Shown here: positions 35,003 to 43,241 of the stretch, one piece after another
Layout: every line of letters starts with the position of its first letter
Numbering within the stretch: position 1 is the stretch's first letter
Source: Moritella marina ATCC 15381
Lineage (GTDB): Bacteria > Pseudomonadota > Gammaproteobacteria > Enterobacterales > Moritellaceae
Length of the DNA: 64,000 nucleotides
NCBI RefSeq assembly: GCF_008931805.1
Contig: NZ_CP044399.1
Location: 2,232,001 to 2,296,000 of the forward strand
Reading direction: 5' to 3'
Notes under the pieces: model-generated
Database searches by the model: none
What the model saw: only the letters and a program-made list of their open reading frames with translations
Told to the model about the DNA's origin: nothing
Made by a program: the position numbers and the translations under genes

Positions 35003-36202
35003 ATGAAAAAATTAACAATCGCAATCGCAGTTTCTTCAGCTCTTATCTCTGGCGCTTCTTTCGCTGGCAATGTCGACACCATGATTTTTCAAAATGCAAA
35101 CAACAATGACGTGACCGTAACACAAAATACCGGCGGTGCAGCGCTCGCCAATGGCAATAAAGCTAAAGAGACCATCACCTATGGTAATCATAATAAAATC
35201 GATATATTACAAACAGGTGAAAGAAATGTCTCTAAGACTGCTATCAATGGTGAAGCTGGAAAAAGAAGTAATCGTAATAAACTACGTGTTAAGCAAATCG
35301 GTGATGATAACAAAGCCAATATCGCACTCAATGGTGGTAAATCAAAGCATAATAAATTAAAAATAGTTCAAAAAGGCGATGAAAATAAATCAAAAATCAC
35401 GTTAGAAAGAAATGCAGATCGTAATACGGCAAAAGTAAAAATTCATGGTACAACACCTTGGGGTAGTTCAGATCACAATACCACCAAGAGTACATTTGGT
35501 CGTGGCGCTGACGATAACCGATTAAATATTGAAATTGAAAAAGGTGCTTATAATAAAGTTAAAACCAGTGTAGCCAATCATTCAGATGATAACAAAGCGA
35601 AAGTTGGGATTCACTATGGTTTAGAAAATAAGGTAGTTATCGCACAGGATGGTGACGAAAACAAAGCTAAAGTATATCTCAGTGTAGCTGGTTTCAATGA
35701 TGTCGGTATAGCACAAGATGGTGATTATAATACAGCGAAAGTTGATATTCACTATGGTGCGTATAATACCGTCGATATCGCTCAAGATGGTGATGACAAT
35801 TTAGCGAAAGTTGATATTTCAGGTGGTCTTGGTAATAATGTGAATATCGCTCAAGATGGTGATGACAATTTAGCGAAAGTTGATATCTCTCTCGGCCTTG
35901 ATAACAACGTAAATATCGGCCAAGAGGGTCATGATAATACAGCCAAAGTTGATATTACTCACGGTGCTCATAATACGGTTGATATCGAGCAAGATGGTTA
36001 TGATAATTTAGCGAAAGTTGATGTCTCTCACGGTAGTGATAATGACGTCGATATCGAACAAATAGGGCATGATGCAACAGCTAAAGTATCTCTATATCAC
36101 TCAAACTATAACATGATTGATGTGACGCAAAATAATAATGATAGTTCAACAATCACAGCGAACTACAGTAACAACAACAGTGCTATCGTTGTACAAAATT
36201 AA
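35003..36202 (+). CDS. csgA: large curlin major subunit CsgA-like
   Basis: A 399-residue curlin, against about 151 in E. coli CsgA. A signal peptide ends near residue 22. Residues 30-190 carry irregular, Lys/Arg-rich curlin-like units (ILQTGERN, VKQIGDDN, IVQKGDEN). Residues 194-399 form regular 23-residue repeats of the form VDIAQDGDDNLAKVDISGGLGN. The ladder Gln is at 215, 238, 261, 284, 307, 330, 353 and 376. The second Gln of the E. coli repeat is replaced by Ile or Leu, and most repeats are Asp-rich. It should be exported through CsgG and polymerise into amyloid fibres on CsgB. Confidence 0.88.
   Translation: MKKLTIAIAVSSALISGASFAGNVDTMIFQNANNNDVTVTQNTGGAALANGNKAKETITYGNHNKIDILQTGERNVSKTAINGEAGKRSNRNKLRVKQIGDDNKANIALNGGKSKHNKLKIVQKGDENKSKITLERNADRNTAKVKIHGTTPWGSSDHNTTKSTFGRGADDNRLNIEIEKGAYNKVKTSVANHSDDNKAKVGIHYGLENKVVIAQDGDENKAKVYLSVAGFNDVGIAQDGDYNTAKVDIHYGAYNTVDIAQDGDDNLAKVDISGGLGNNVNIAQDGDDNLAKVDISLGLDNNVNIGQEGHDNTAKVDITHGAHNTVDIEQDGYDNLAKVDVSHGSDNDVDIEQIGHDATAKVSLYHSNYNMIDVTQNNNDSSTITANYSNNNSAIVVQN
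35630..36130 (+). repeat. 69-bp coding tandem repeats in csgA
   Basis: Seven head-to-tail units of 69 bases encode the 23-residue curlin repeat. The central units are closest: the segment GATGGTGATGACAATTTAGC occurs twice, 69 bases apart, around 35785-35870. Such repeats can expand or contract by recombination. Confidence 0.85.
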
Positions 36203-36208
36203 AGAACA

Positions 36209-36592
36209 GTGACTTATTTAGTCAATCGTAAAAAATCAGCGGCGTTTAGTGCCGCTATTTTTTTATTCGCATTACAACTACCACAAACATTGCATAGTAA
36301 AGAGCAATTGAGAATAAAACCAAATGACATAAAACGAGAGGCTAAAGAAATGAATATTCTTTGTCAGAATGTCGGTAATAGTATTCACCTGGTGATTATT
36401 AACCAAGATGATAATTATCACACAATTAATCTAACCTCAAAGACCAGCAATCAATTCACAACCAGCATCGATAAAAATTCACAAGTTAATTTAAGCTTAT
36501 CAAAAGAACAGTTCCCCATAAAGATAATCACTTCCTCTTCTAATAAAACCACCGTTTTTATGATTGATAAAGATTGCAAAATATCATCATAA
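36209..36592 (+). CDS. secreted protein at the csgC position, unrecognised
   Basis: A 127-residue protein beginning at a GTG six bases after csgA. Its signal peptide is about 30 residues (NRKKSAAFSAAIFLFALQLPQ core). The mature part is beta-rich, with two Cys (52 and 123) that could form a disulfide. It lies where E. coli has csgC, whose Ig-like product keeps CsgA soluble in the periplasm, but I see no clear sequence match to CsgC or CsgH. It is a good candidate for a functional analogue. The start is supported only by the intact signal peptide; the ribosome-binding site is weak. Confidence 0.65.
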   Translation: MTYLVNRKKSAAFSAAIFLFALQLPQTLHSKEQLRIKPNDIKREAKEMNILCQNVGNSIHLVIINQDDNYHTINLTSKTSNQFTTSIDKNSQVNLSLSKEQFPIKIITSSSNKTTVFMIDKDCKISS

Positions 36593-37446
36593 TTACCCGC
36601 TAAACTGAAACAACTAACAGCTTACCAGCCCTCCCCTTAATATTCCGCCACGCTTAGTGCAGTACCCGAGACACTAATGTGGCCTAATTCAACAAGTGCC
36701 GTGAAACTTGTTATTAAGCAGCTGTATACGATAAAAACAGAATTGGTTTAACCGTATAGTTAAGTCCCCCCCCAACCTTATATTAAAGCTCTGCCTGCAC
36801 ATAAATCAGGCCATGAGCTAAATGATAACCTCCTATCAACCTGAATATAAGAAGACATCCCCACCCCTTTAAATAGAAAGCAATCGAGCTAAGCGCGAGT
36901 GCTTTCTATTACAGGATATCAAATATAGATCACAACCTAAAACATTGCCGTCGATCTAGAACTGAGCGTGTTTATTCTCGCTACAAATAGTTTACAAGCA
37001 ACGAAATATGTTCGATGTACATCACGAGATAGATCCGCCATTACGCTTTTGTTAAGTAGCTGAAAAGACTATCGACAATGGAGATGCCCTCACGTATTAA
37101 CAGTAGGGCTTATAGTGGATCACGCACCAACACAAGAGGTTAAAAGCTTAACATACGCTGAACTTGAAGTGGCTAACTGTGCACTTTAGGTTTACTGTTT
37201 TAGGTTACACTGCCGATTACAACAGCAAGTAATTACATACAACATGGGGAGTTTAGCAGCGATGGCATTTAAGCAAAAAATATGAGTACCAAATATCGGA
37301 CTGAATATTATTCACATCATATAGGGATAGTGTGTTGTCGTGCTTAAGGTGAGATAAATGGCCCCAGCAGAAACGGGAGCCATCGAAGTAACTATTAGTA
37401 TTAGTGAGAATACAAAACCGTAACTTAAATACGATCAGTAAGCATA
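36593..37446. other. 854-base gap between the convergent curli operons
   Basis: No convincing gene is visible on either strand. The region contains runs of C (CCCCCCCC near 36766-36773) and one strong hairpin at 36872-36910. It may be the remains of a decayed gene or simply the 3' regions of the two operons. Confidence 0.5.
36872..36910. terminator. hairpin between the convergent curli operons
   Basis: AATAGAAAGCA (36872-36882) and TGCTTTCTATT (36900-36910) form an 11-bp perfect stem with a 17-base loop. It is a possible terminator for either curli operon, although both genes end several hundred bases away. Confidence 0.5.
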
Positions 37447-38394
37447 TTAATATGTAGCACGGTAATCTTTAGGGCGAGAATTTGTAACGCTGGTATTTTT
37501 GGTCATCAATTCAGAGGCATCTTTTGTAAATACGTCATTCGTACTAGCCTGCTGAGCATTTGTATTTAGAGTGCTAGATTGAGATGCATATTTTTTAAAT
37601 ACAGGTGAATCCAGGCTATCTAGTGAACTCGGTGACCATAAACCTTGCTCGACACCATTAACAATCAAGTGAATAACCGCAGCATCAATGGCCGACATTA
37701 AAGCAATATTAACCGGTTCATTATTGGTATAACCCATTTCAACTTCAAGTAATTCTTTATAATCTACAAAGCGAAAGGCACCCGCCGCTAACTCATAAGA
37801 AAGAATTGTTTTGGTTGTAGTAATGCTTGATAAAATTTTACCGCTACGTATATCCACCGCGCGAATATTAACCGTAATTTGATCTGTTCTATATTTACCT
37901 GAACCACCAATACCGAGGTATTTCGCCCCCATCCCTCCCGTTTTTATATTGGTATCATAAGCCACAATACCGCCTTCTATCATCACATTTGCTGATTGCA
38001 ATGAAGGTAAATCAGTACCATGGTTGGAGACTACTTTATCTTTACTCTGCGCAGCGCGGATTATCTTTCTTTCCGTCAGCAAATTTTGTAAACCTTGTCG
38101 TTCTAATGGATAAAACCACTGAGAATCTAATAGTGCCATAGTTAATAGTGCTGTAGCTCCCTGTGGCACAGCTGTCGAGAAGTTACTATTTGGTTGAGGT
38201 TTATATTGACCAGTTTGATCTCTAAAATCATACACAGCCACATAGATTTTACCTTTTGGTTTCGGCAGTGCTACTAGATCATTATAGGTATTACCCCTTT
38301 GCATTAAACTCGGCGTATCCGAAGTATCTGGAATGCTCAATGAATTTGAACATCCAGTCATAATTACGATAAAAAACAGCCATAAAAACTTCAT
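37447..38394 (-). CDS. csgG: curli secretion channel lipoprotein CsgG
   Basis: A 315-residue outer-membrane lipoprotein that forms the nonameric pore exporting curlins. The lipobox is IVIMTGC. The family core follows: GKIYVAVYDFRDQTGQYKP, FSTAVPQGATALLTMALLDSQWFYPLERQGLQNLLTERKI, and GAKYLGIGGSGKYRTDQITV. The last 45 residues or so (Ser/Thr/Asn-rich) extend beyond the 277-residue E. coli protein. I place the start at 38394, which has AAGGA eight bases upstream and gives a normal signal peptide. It is the last gene of csgDEFG. Confidence 0.93.
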   Translation of the reverse strand: MKFLWLFFIVIMTGCSNSLSIPDTSDTPSLMQRGNTYNDLVALPKPKGKIYVAVYDFRDQTGQYKPQPNSNFSTAVPQGATALLTMALLDSQWFYPLERQGLQNLLTERKIIRAAQSKDKVVSNHGTDLPSLQSANVMIEGGIVAYDTNIKTGGMGAKYLGIGGSGKYRTDQITVNIRAVDIRSGKILSSITTTKTILSYELAAGAFRFVDYKELLEVEMGYTNNEPVNIALMSAIDAAVIHLIVNGVEQGLWSPSSLDSLDSPVFKKYASQSSTLNTNAQQASTNDVFTKDASELMTKNTSVTNSRPKDYRATY

Positions 38395-38416
38395 TGATTT
38401 CATCCTTGGTTTGCTT

Positions 38417-38827
38417 TTAATTCGAAGTAATGCCGCCAACTTGAATAGTTGAGCTCTCACCAGTTAAATTATCCACCAAGTGAATAAGCAATGCACCACT
38501 ATCACCTTCAACAACATTGACCGTAAAATCTTCGGTTATAAGCTGTCCTGTTTTACCTTCGCTGGCATCGGATAGTATTTGACTTATTAGTCTCGACTCC
38601 AAACTCGACGCCAAACGCTCTAAAGCTGACTTCTCTTCAAATCCAGAGTCAATCTCAGGGCCAGAGTAATCATTGATCGCGTTAGCAGTATTGAATAAAT
38701 GGCTACTATTTAACGGATTACCACCAAAGCTTGGGCTCACAGGTGTATAAACTAATTCACTGGCTATGACATTACTGCAGCTTAAGATAAATGAGAGAGC
38801 GAATAGTTGCGTAGTTATCTTCATCAT
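38417..38827 (-). CDS. csgF: curli assembly factor CsgF
   Basis: A 136-residue secreted protein with a signal peptide of about 22 residues. The mature N terminus ELVYTPVSPSFGGNPLNSSH is the conserved peptide that inserts into the CsgG pore. CsgF couples the pore to CsgB nucleation at the cell surface. The length matches E. coli CsgF (138). It lies between csgE and csgG with gaps of 7 and 22 bases. Confidence 0.93.
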   Translation of the reverse strand: MMKITTQLFALSFILSCSNVIASELVYTPVSPSFGGNPLNSSHLFNTANAINDYSGPEIDSGFEEKSALERLASSLESRLISQILSDASEGKTGQLITEDFTVNVVEGDSGALLIHLVDNLTGESSTIQVGGITSN

Positions 38828-38834
38828 TTCTTCC

Positions 38835-39293
38835 TTATAACTCTGATCGTTCTAGATCAAAAGTATCCTGAAATTGTTTTTCGGCTTTCCATTTAACAAT
38901 ATAATTTCGCGTTACATACATAGCTTCCTCTGCTCGTTGTTCTGCTTGATACCGTCCTGGTGAAAGAGCTGTTTTATAAATAACGCGATTAAAATGATGG
39001 ATTGTAATAATACTTCCCGATAGCGCCGTTGGTACTTCTGAAATCGTTAAGTTAACCTCAAGGTCACCATACTCACTGTTCATTTTCATCGCAAAGGTAA
39101 AATAGAAATCTTTACCAAGACGAGTTAATGTACGATCGATAAGCAGCCCTTGAATTTCGACGAGACTATCATCATTACTTTGGGACTCTTCTAACGGAGT
39201 CTTATCATCAATTGCCTGTACATTTGCGCTGATACAAAGCCCACTAATACACATGACATAAAACAAAGCCTTTCCTTGTTTTGACTTCATCAT
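38835..39293 (-). CDS. csgE: curli secretion specificity factor CsgE
   Basis: A 152-residue periplasmic protein that caps CsgG and selects substrates. After a signal peptide ending near NVQA it has IQGLLIDRTLTRLGKDFYFTF and the conserved VIYKTALSPGR. The ATG at 39293 overlaps the csgD stop (TAATG), with AAGGG just upstream; a second ATG follows immediately. It is translationally coupled to csgD. Confidence 0.9.
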   Translation of the reverse strand: MMKSKQGKALFYVMCISGLCISANVQAIDDKTPLEESQSNDDSLVEIQGLLIDRTLTRLGKDFYFTFAMKMNSEYGDLEVNLTISEVPTALSGSIITIHHFNRVIYKTALSPGRYQAEQRAEEAMYVTRNYIVKWKAEKQFQDTFDLERSEL

Positions 39294-39955
39294 TAAACCC
39301 TTTGAAATTGCTGTCCCTTTGCCCACATCACTGCTTGCAATCTGCTCTTTACCTTTATTTTTTTAAACACATTATGTAAATGGGTTTTAACCGTGTTTTC
39401 ACTCACGAATAATTGCTCTGCGATTTGAGAATTTGAAGCCCCTAAAGTGAGTAACTTCATAATCTCTTCTTCGCGTCGAGTCAGTTCTGCAATCACACTT
39501 GACGTAAAATATTTATCTTTCCGGTGTACGGTAATGATAGAAGTGGCAAGATCCCTAGAAATCCAAAACTCCCCATCTAACATTTTTTGCATGCCTTTTG
39601 ACATCAATTCCATGGTATCGCTTTCATAAAACAAGCCTGTTAAATTAGGTAGTCTCATCAAGTCATCGATGATGATGACAGATTCAGAGTTGATTAATAT
39701 TTCTTTCGTATTAAGATTTTTTTCATCAACAAGGATTAAATATTTACTTAGGTAATCGTCTTGCAAATGGTTTAAATCAATAATAACGTAATTGAGGTTT
39801 TTGTTGCTTTTCTTAGAAGAAAGGCTCTGAAGTAACTCTGTAAAAGAGACATCTAAAATAACAATATCAAGCGATTTTTCTAGACTTTGTTTTAATAGAG
39901 AAGATTGTAAACTTGATTTTGAAACTAAATAGCACGTATATTTTTCATTAATCAT
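39293..39955 (-). CDS. csgD: CsgD, LuxR-family master regulator of curli
   Basis: A 220-residue transcription factor. The N-terminal receiver-like domain (about 1-145) lacks an intact phosphorylation site. The C-terminal LuxR helix-turn-helix reads LTRREEEIMKLLTLGASNSQIAEQLFVSENTVKTHLHNVFKKI, closely matching E. coli CsgD. CsgD activates csgBA and other biofilm genes. It leads csgDEFG. I choose the ATG at 39955; a TTG nine bases upstream is also in frame. Confidence 0.9.
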   Translation of the reverse strand: MINEKYTCYLVSKSSLQSSLLKQSLEKSLDIVILDVSFTELLQSLSSKKSNKNLNYVIIDLNHLQDDYLSKYLILVDEKNLNTKEILINSESVIIIDDLMRLPNLTGLFYESDTMELMSKGMQKMLDGEFWISRDLATSIITVHRKDKYFTSSVIAELTRREEEIMKLLTLGASNSQIAEQLFVSENTVKTHLHNVFKKIKVKSRLQAVMWAKGQQFQRV

Positions 39956-40496
39956 AAGATTCAAGCTCTTGAATTAAAAAGGAGGCTTTGGTCTTTTAAA
40001 ATAATAATCCGTAAATAAGCCATTTCGAATTCACTCTGCAATAACATGAATATAGTTTATAAATAACAAACGGAGTAAATCAGCTACATAATTCAAACAT
40101 TGTATTAAAACCTGTGCGTATTCAATAAAATGAGCTAAGTATGCCAATATAACGCCATCTTTATAAAAGTCATAAAGGCCGCGATAAGCTCAACATGAAG
40201 TATATTACTCTATTAAAGTGGGTTAAATACAAACAATAACTATATTATAGCCTTATCGACTAACCGATAAAGCAACATAAAAATAACAATATCTATCGGC
40301 TAAAATACAAAATAAAGCCAAGTGTGATATATCACAATAATTTTAATTATTTTTACAGGACAGCCTTTTAACTGCTCCGACCTTTAGTTAAAGAGCATTG
40401 TTTTGTACATAAAGTGGTAGTTAAATATTGAGTAGTGTTGATCTGCGCAGTAGTATAGACGCTCTATTTTTATTGATCGTCATTTTAGGAAGTGTT
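39956..40496. other. csgD / yihG divergent regulatory region
   Basis: A 541-base, very AT-rich region between the divergent csgD and yihG. Long regulatory regions are normal for csgD. It contains the palindrome at 40323-40336; no ORF with a ribosome-binding site was found. Confidence 0.55.
40323..40336. promoter_or_regulatory. perfect 14-base palindrome TGTGATATATCACA
   Basis: TGTGATA/TATCACA is a perfect inverted repeat. The TGTGA and TCACA arms resemble CRP sites, but the spacer is four bases rather than six, so canonical CRP binding is doubtful. It lies 161 bases before the yihG start. Confidence 0.4.
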
Positions 40497-41402
40497 ATGT
40501 CATCTTTACGCGGCTGTTTAGCCTTTGTATTGTGGTTGGTTAACTTACTTTTTTGGGTTATCCCAATTATGATTTTAAGCCCAATCAAATTACTACCAAT
40601 TAAAATTATACAAAGAATCTGTTCTTCATTATTAGTCTTCTTTGCCAGTAGTTGGATCCGCGTAAATGGCGTAATCGAACACTTTATTCATCCTGTTAAG
40701 ATCCATGTGCACAATGCTGACATCGAGCTGTCTGAAAAAGAATGGTACATGGTTATTGCGAATCACCAATCTTGGGTTGATATACTGATCTTGCAACGTG
40801 TATTAAATAAAAAGATCCCCTTCTTAAAGTTCTTCTTAAAGAAAGAACTTATTTTTGTGCCCTTCTTAGGCATGGCTTGGTGGGCATTAGACTTCCCTTT
40901 TATGCGCCGCTACAGCACTGCACAACTAAAGAAAAATCCCAAATTACGCGGTAAAGATATTGAAGTAACACGTAAGGCTTGTGCTAAATTTAAATCAAGC
41001 CCAGTGAGTGTGATGAATTTTGTGGAGGGTACCCGCTTAACCACAGAAAAACACAGCAAACAAAAATCACCGTTCAAGCATTTGTTAAAACCAAAAGCAG
41101 GTGGACTCGCATTTGCACTGTCTGCATTAGGTGAACACATTCAGAAAATTGTTGATGTTGCTATCTATTACCCAGGTCAAACTCCCAGTTTTTGGCAATA
41201 CCTGTGTGGTGAAGTGAAAGATGTGCATGTACATATTCGCGTAGCAGATATTGATGACAAGATGCGTGGTGATTATCAAAAAGATCGCGCATTTAAAATT
41301 GGCTTTCAGCAACACCTCAATGATGTTTGGGTAGAAAAAGATGCGATCTTAAAGACGATGGCACAAAGCCATAAAGCAGACACAGATAAAACCGCACTCT
41401 AA
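40497..41402 (+). CDS. yihG: YihG-like 1-acylglycerol-3-phosphate acyltransferase
   Basis: A 301-residue inner-membrane acyltransferase of the PlsC superfamily. It follows E. coli YihG closely: NHQSWVD with His90 and Asp95 of the HX4D motif, then WALDFPFMRRYS, KDIEVTRKACAKFK and NFVEGTR. It acylates lysophosphatidic acid and affects phospholipid acyl composition, which fits a cold-adapted host. I use the ATG at 40497 with AGGA six bases upstream, rather than a TTG 69 bases earlier. Confidence 0.9.
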   Translation: MSSLRGCLAFVLWLVNLLFWVIPIMILSPIKLLPIKIIQRICSSLLVFFASSWIRVNGVIEHFIHPVKIHVHNADIELSEKEWYMVIANHQSWVDILILQRVLNKKIPFLKFFLKKELIFVPFLGMAWWALDFPFMRRYSTAQLKKNPKLRGKDIEVTRKACAKFKSSPVSVMNFVEGTRLTTEKHSKQKSPFKHLLKPKAGGLAFALSALGEHIQKIVDVAIYYPGQTPSFWQYLCGEVKDVHVHIRVADIDDKMRGDYQKDRAFKIGFQQHLNDVWVEKDAILKTMAQSHKADTDKTAL

Positions 41403-41428
41403 AGTAAATAAACATTTCGTATATAACT

Positions 41429-41473
41429 AAAGCCGCCTAATTTATGCTTAGCAATAAATCAGGCGGCTTTTTT
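41429..41473 (+). terminator. terminator of yihG
   Basis: AAAGCCGCCT (41429-41438) pairs with AGGCGGCTTT (41461-41470), with further AT pairing inside, and is followed by Ts. Confidence 0.93.
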
Positions 41474-41684
41474 CGTCTCTACCCTGCCGTGAACTTTATG
41501 AACAAAATACCCTAAATGTTATTAATTGCCTTTATTTACACTTTCCTCTTCGTCACAACAAAGTGAGCAACATTTACTTAACATACACCCCGTAAGCGTT
41601 AACCAAATAACCAATAAAAACGCCAGCTATTAACATTCAATGTTAAATTCAACTTTTCAACAATGAACACAAGGAATGGAAACC

Positions 41685-42665
41685 ATGCTAAAGCAATTTA
41701 GAAAATGTGTAACCTCATCACTTATTGTCGCCAGTATTGCCACGCTATCATCAGCGGCTTGGGCTGCTGATTTAGAAAAAATCCACTTTATCGTACCTGG
41801 TGGTGCAGGTGGTGGCTGGGACATGACAGCCCGAGGGACTGGTGACGTATTAATGAAAGCCGACTTAGTTGAAAAAGTCTCTTACCAAAACCTTTCTGGT
41901 GGCGGTGGCGGTAAAGCGATTGCTCACATGATTGAGACCGCTGCACGTCAGCAAGACACTTTAATGGTTAACTCAACACCGATAGTGATCCGTTCTTTGA
42001 CAGGTATTTTTCCACAATCATTCCGTGATCTAACCCCTGTTGCAACAACGATTGCCGATTATGGCGCAATTGTCGTGGCAGCAGACTCGAAATTTGAAAA
42101 CTGGTCACAAGTTGTGACTGCATTTAAAGAAAATCCACGAAAAGTGAAAATTGCCGGCGGTTCTGCGCGCGGTAGTATGGATCATCTGATTGCAGCAGCC
42201 GCATTTAAAGGTGAAGGATTTGATGCCCGTAAAGTACGTTACATCGCTTATGACGCCGGCGGTAAAGCAATGGCCGCGGTATTATCAGGTGAAACACCAC
42301 TACTTTCAACCGGTCTAGGTGAAGTACTGGAAATGTCGAAAAGTGGTCAAGTGCGTATTCTTGCAATTACAGCGCCTGAACGTCTAGCTGCGGCGCCAAA
42401 TGTACCAACACTAACAGAGATGGGGAATGAAACCGTCTTTGCTAACTGGCGTGGATTCTTTGCTTCACCGGGTATCAGTGACGCCAAAGTCGCCGAGTGG
42501 AACAAAGTATTAGCTGAAATGTATAAAACAGATCAATGGGCAACAGTGCGTGATCGTAACGGTTGGATTGATAATTACAAAGCAGATAAAGACTTTTATG
42601 CATTCTTAGAACAACAAGAAGAGCAAATGGGTGCCTTGATGCGTGAGTTAGGTTTCCTAAAATAA
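41685..42665 (+). CDS. tctC: tripartite tricarboxylate transporter receptor TctC
   Basis: A 326-residue periplasmic binding protein of the Bug/TctC family. A signal peptide (MLKQFRKCVTSSLIVASIA...AWA) precedes the family hallmark FIVPGGAGGGWDMTARG. It captures a carboxylate for the TctAB permease. The ATG at 41685 has AAGGA nine bases upstream; an ATG nine bases earlier is too close to that site. It is the first gene of tctCBA. Confidence 0.92.
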   Translation: MLKQFRKCVTSSLIVASIATLSSAAWAADLEKIHFIVPGGAGGGWDMTARGTGDVLMKADLVEKVSYQNLSGGGGGKAIAHMIETAARQQDTLMVNSTPIVIRSLTGIFPQSFRDLTPVATTIADYGAIVVAADSKFENWSQVVTAFKENPRKVKIAGGSARGSMDHLIAAAAFKGEGFDARKVRYIAYDAGGKAMAAVLSGETPLLSTGLGEVLEMSKSGQVRILAITAPERLAAAPNVPTLTEMGNETVFANWRGFFASPGISDAKVAEWNKVLAEMYKTDQWATVRDRNGWIDNYKADKDFYAFLEQQEEQMGALMRELGFLK

Positions 42666-42733
42666 ACTAACTCATCACCATAATATAGCCACAGTAATCA
42701 TACACTGTGGCTTTCTTTTACATCGGAGCCCCC

Positions 42734-43231
42734 ATGCAAACAACACCTTTACCGCGCTTAAACCGAGATCGAGTCAGTGGATTAATATTCCTGCTTGTCT
42801 GCTTAATCTACGGATACCAAGCTACCCAGATTCAGCTTTTCCCTGGTGACGAATATGAGGCCTTTACGGCACGTACTTTACCCTATTTACTGACCGCCGG
42901 TGGCATTATCATGTCACTGCTGCTTATTGTCATGTCACCGACTAACGCTTGTAGTACCAGTGCTTGCGAAAATAACAATGAAAGTAGTTTAGATTGGCGC
43001 TTACTTAGTGCCTTCGTTGCTTTAATGACCGCCTATGGTGTCGGTTTAACCTGGCTCGGGTTTGTATTAGCCACCAGTTTGTTCTTATTAGTCGGTTTTT
43101 GGCTACTGGGTGAGCGCCGAAAAGCAGTATTGTTCGGTGCATCTTTTCCTTTTGTAACTGTATTTTGGTTACTACTAACCAAAGTTCTGGATATTTATCT
43201 TGAACCTGGTTACCTCTTTTTAAGCTTCTAG
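42734..43231 (+). CDS. tctB: tripartite tricarboxylate transporter small subunit TctB
   Basis: A 165-residue protein with four predicted membrane helices, at roughly 15-32, 50-70, 93-125 and 133-155. The helical pattern and its position between tctC and tctA identify it as TctB, a family with low sequence conservation. The ATG at 42734 has GGAG six bases upstream. It forms the membrane permease with TctA. Confidence 0.88.
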   Translation: MQTTPLPRLNRDRVSGLIFLLVCLIYGYQATQIQLFPGDEYEAFTARTLPYLLTAGGIIMSLLLIVMSPTNACSTSACENNNESSLDWRLLSAFVALMTAYGVGLTWLGFVLATSLFLLVGFWLLGERRKAVLFGASFPFVTVFWLLLTKVLDIYLEPGYLFLSF

Positions 43232-43241
43232 GACGATAATT

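Noticed and set aside
40323-40336. TGTGATATATCACA as a canonical CRP site
   Set aside because: The half sites match but the spacer is four bases rather than six. It is kept only as an unassigned palindrome.
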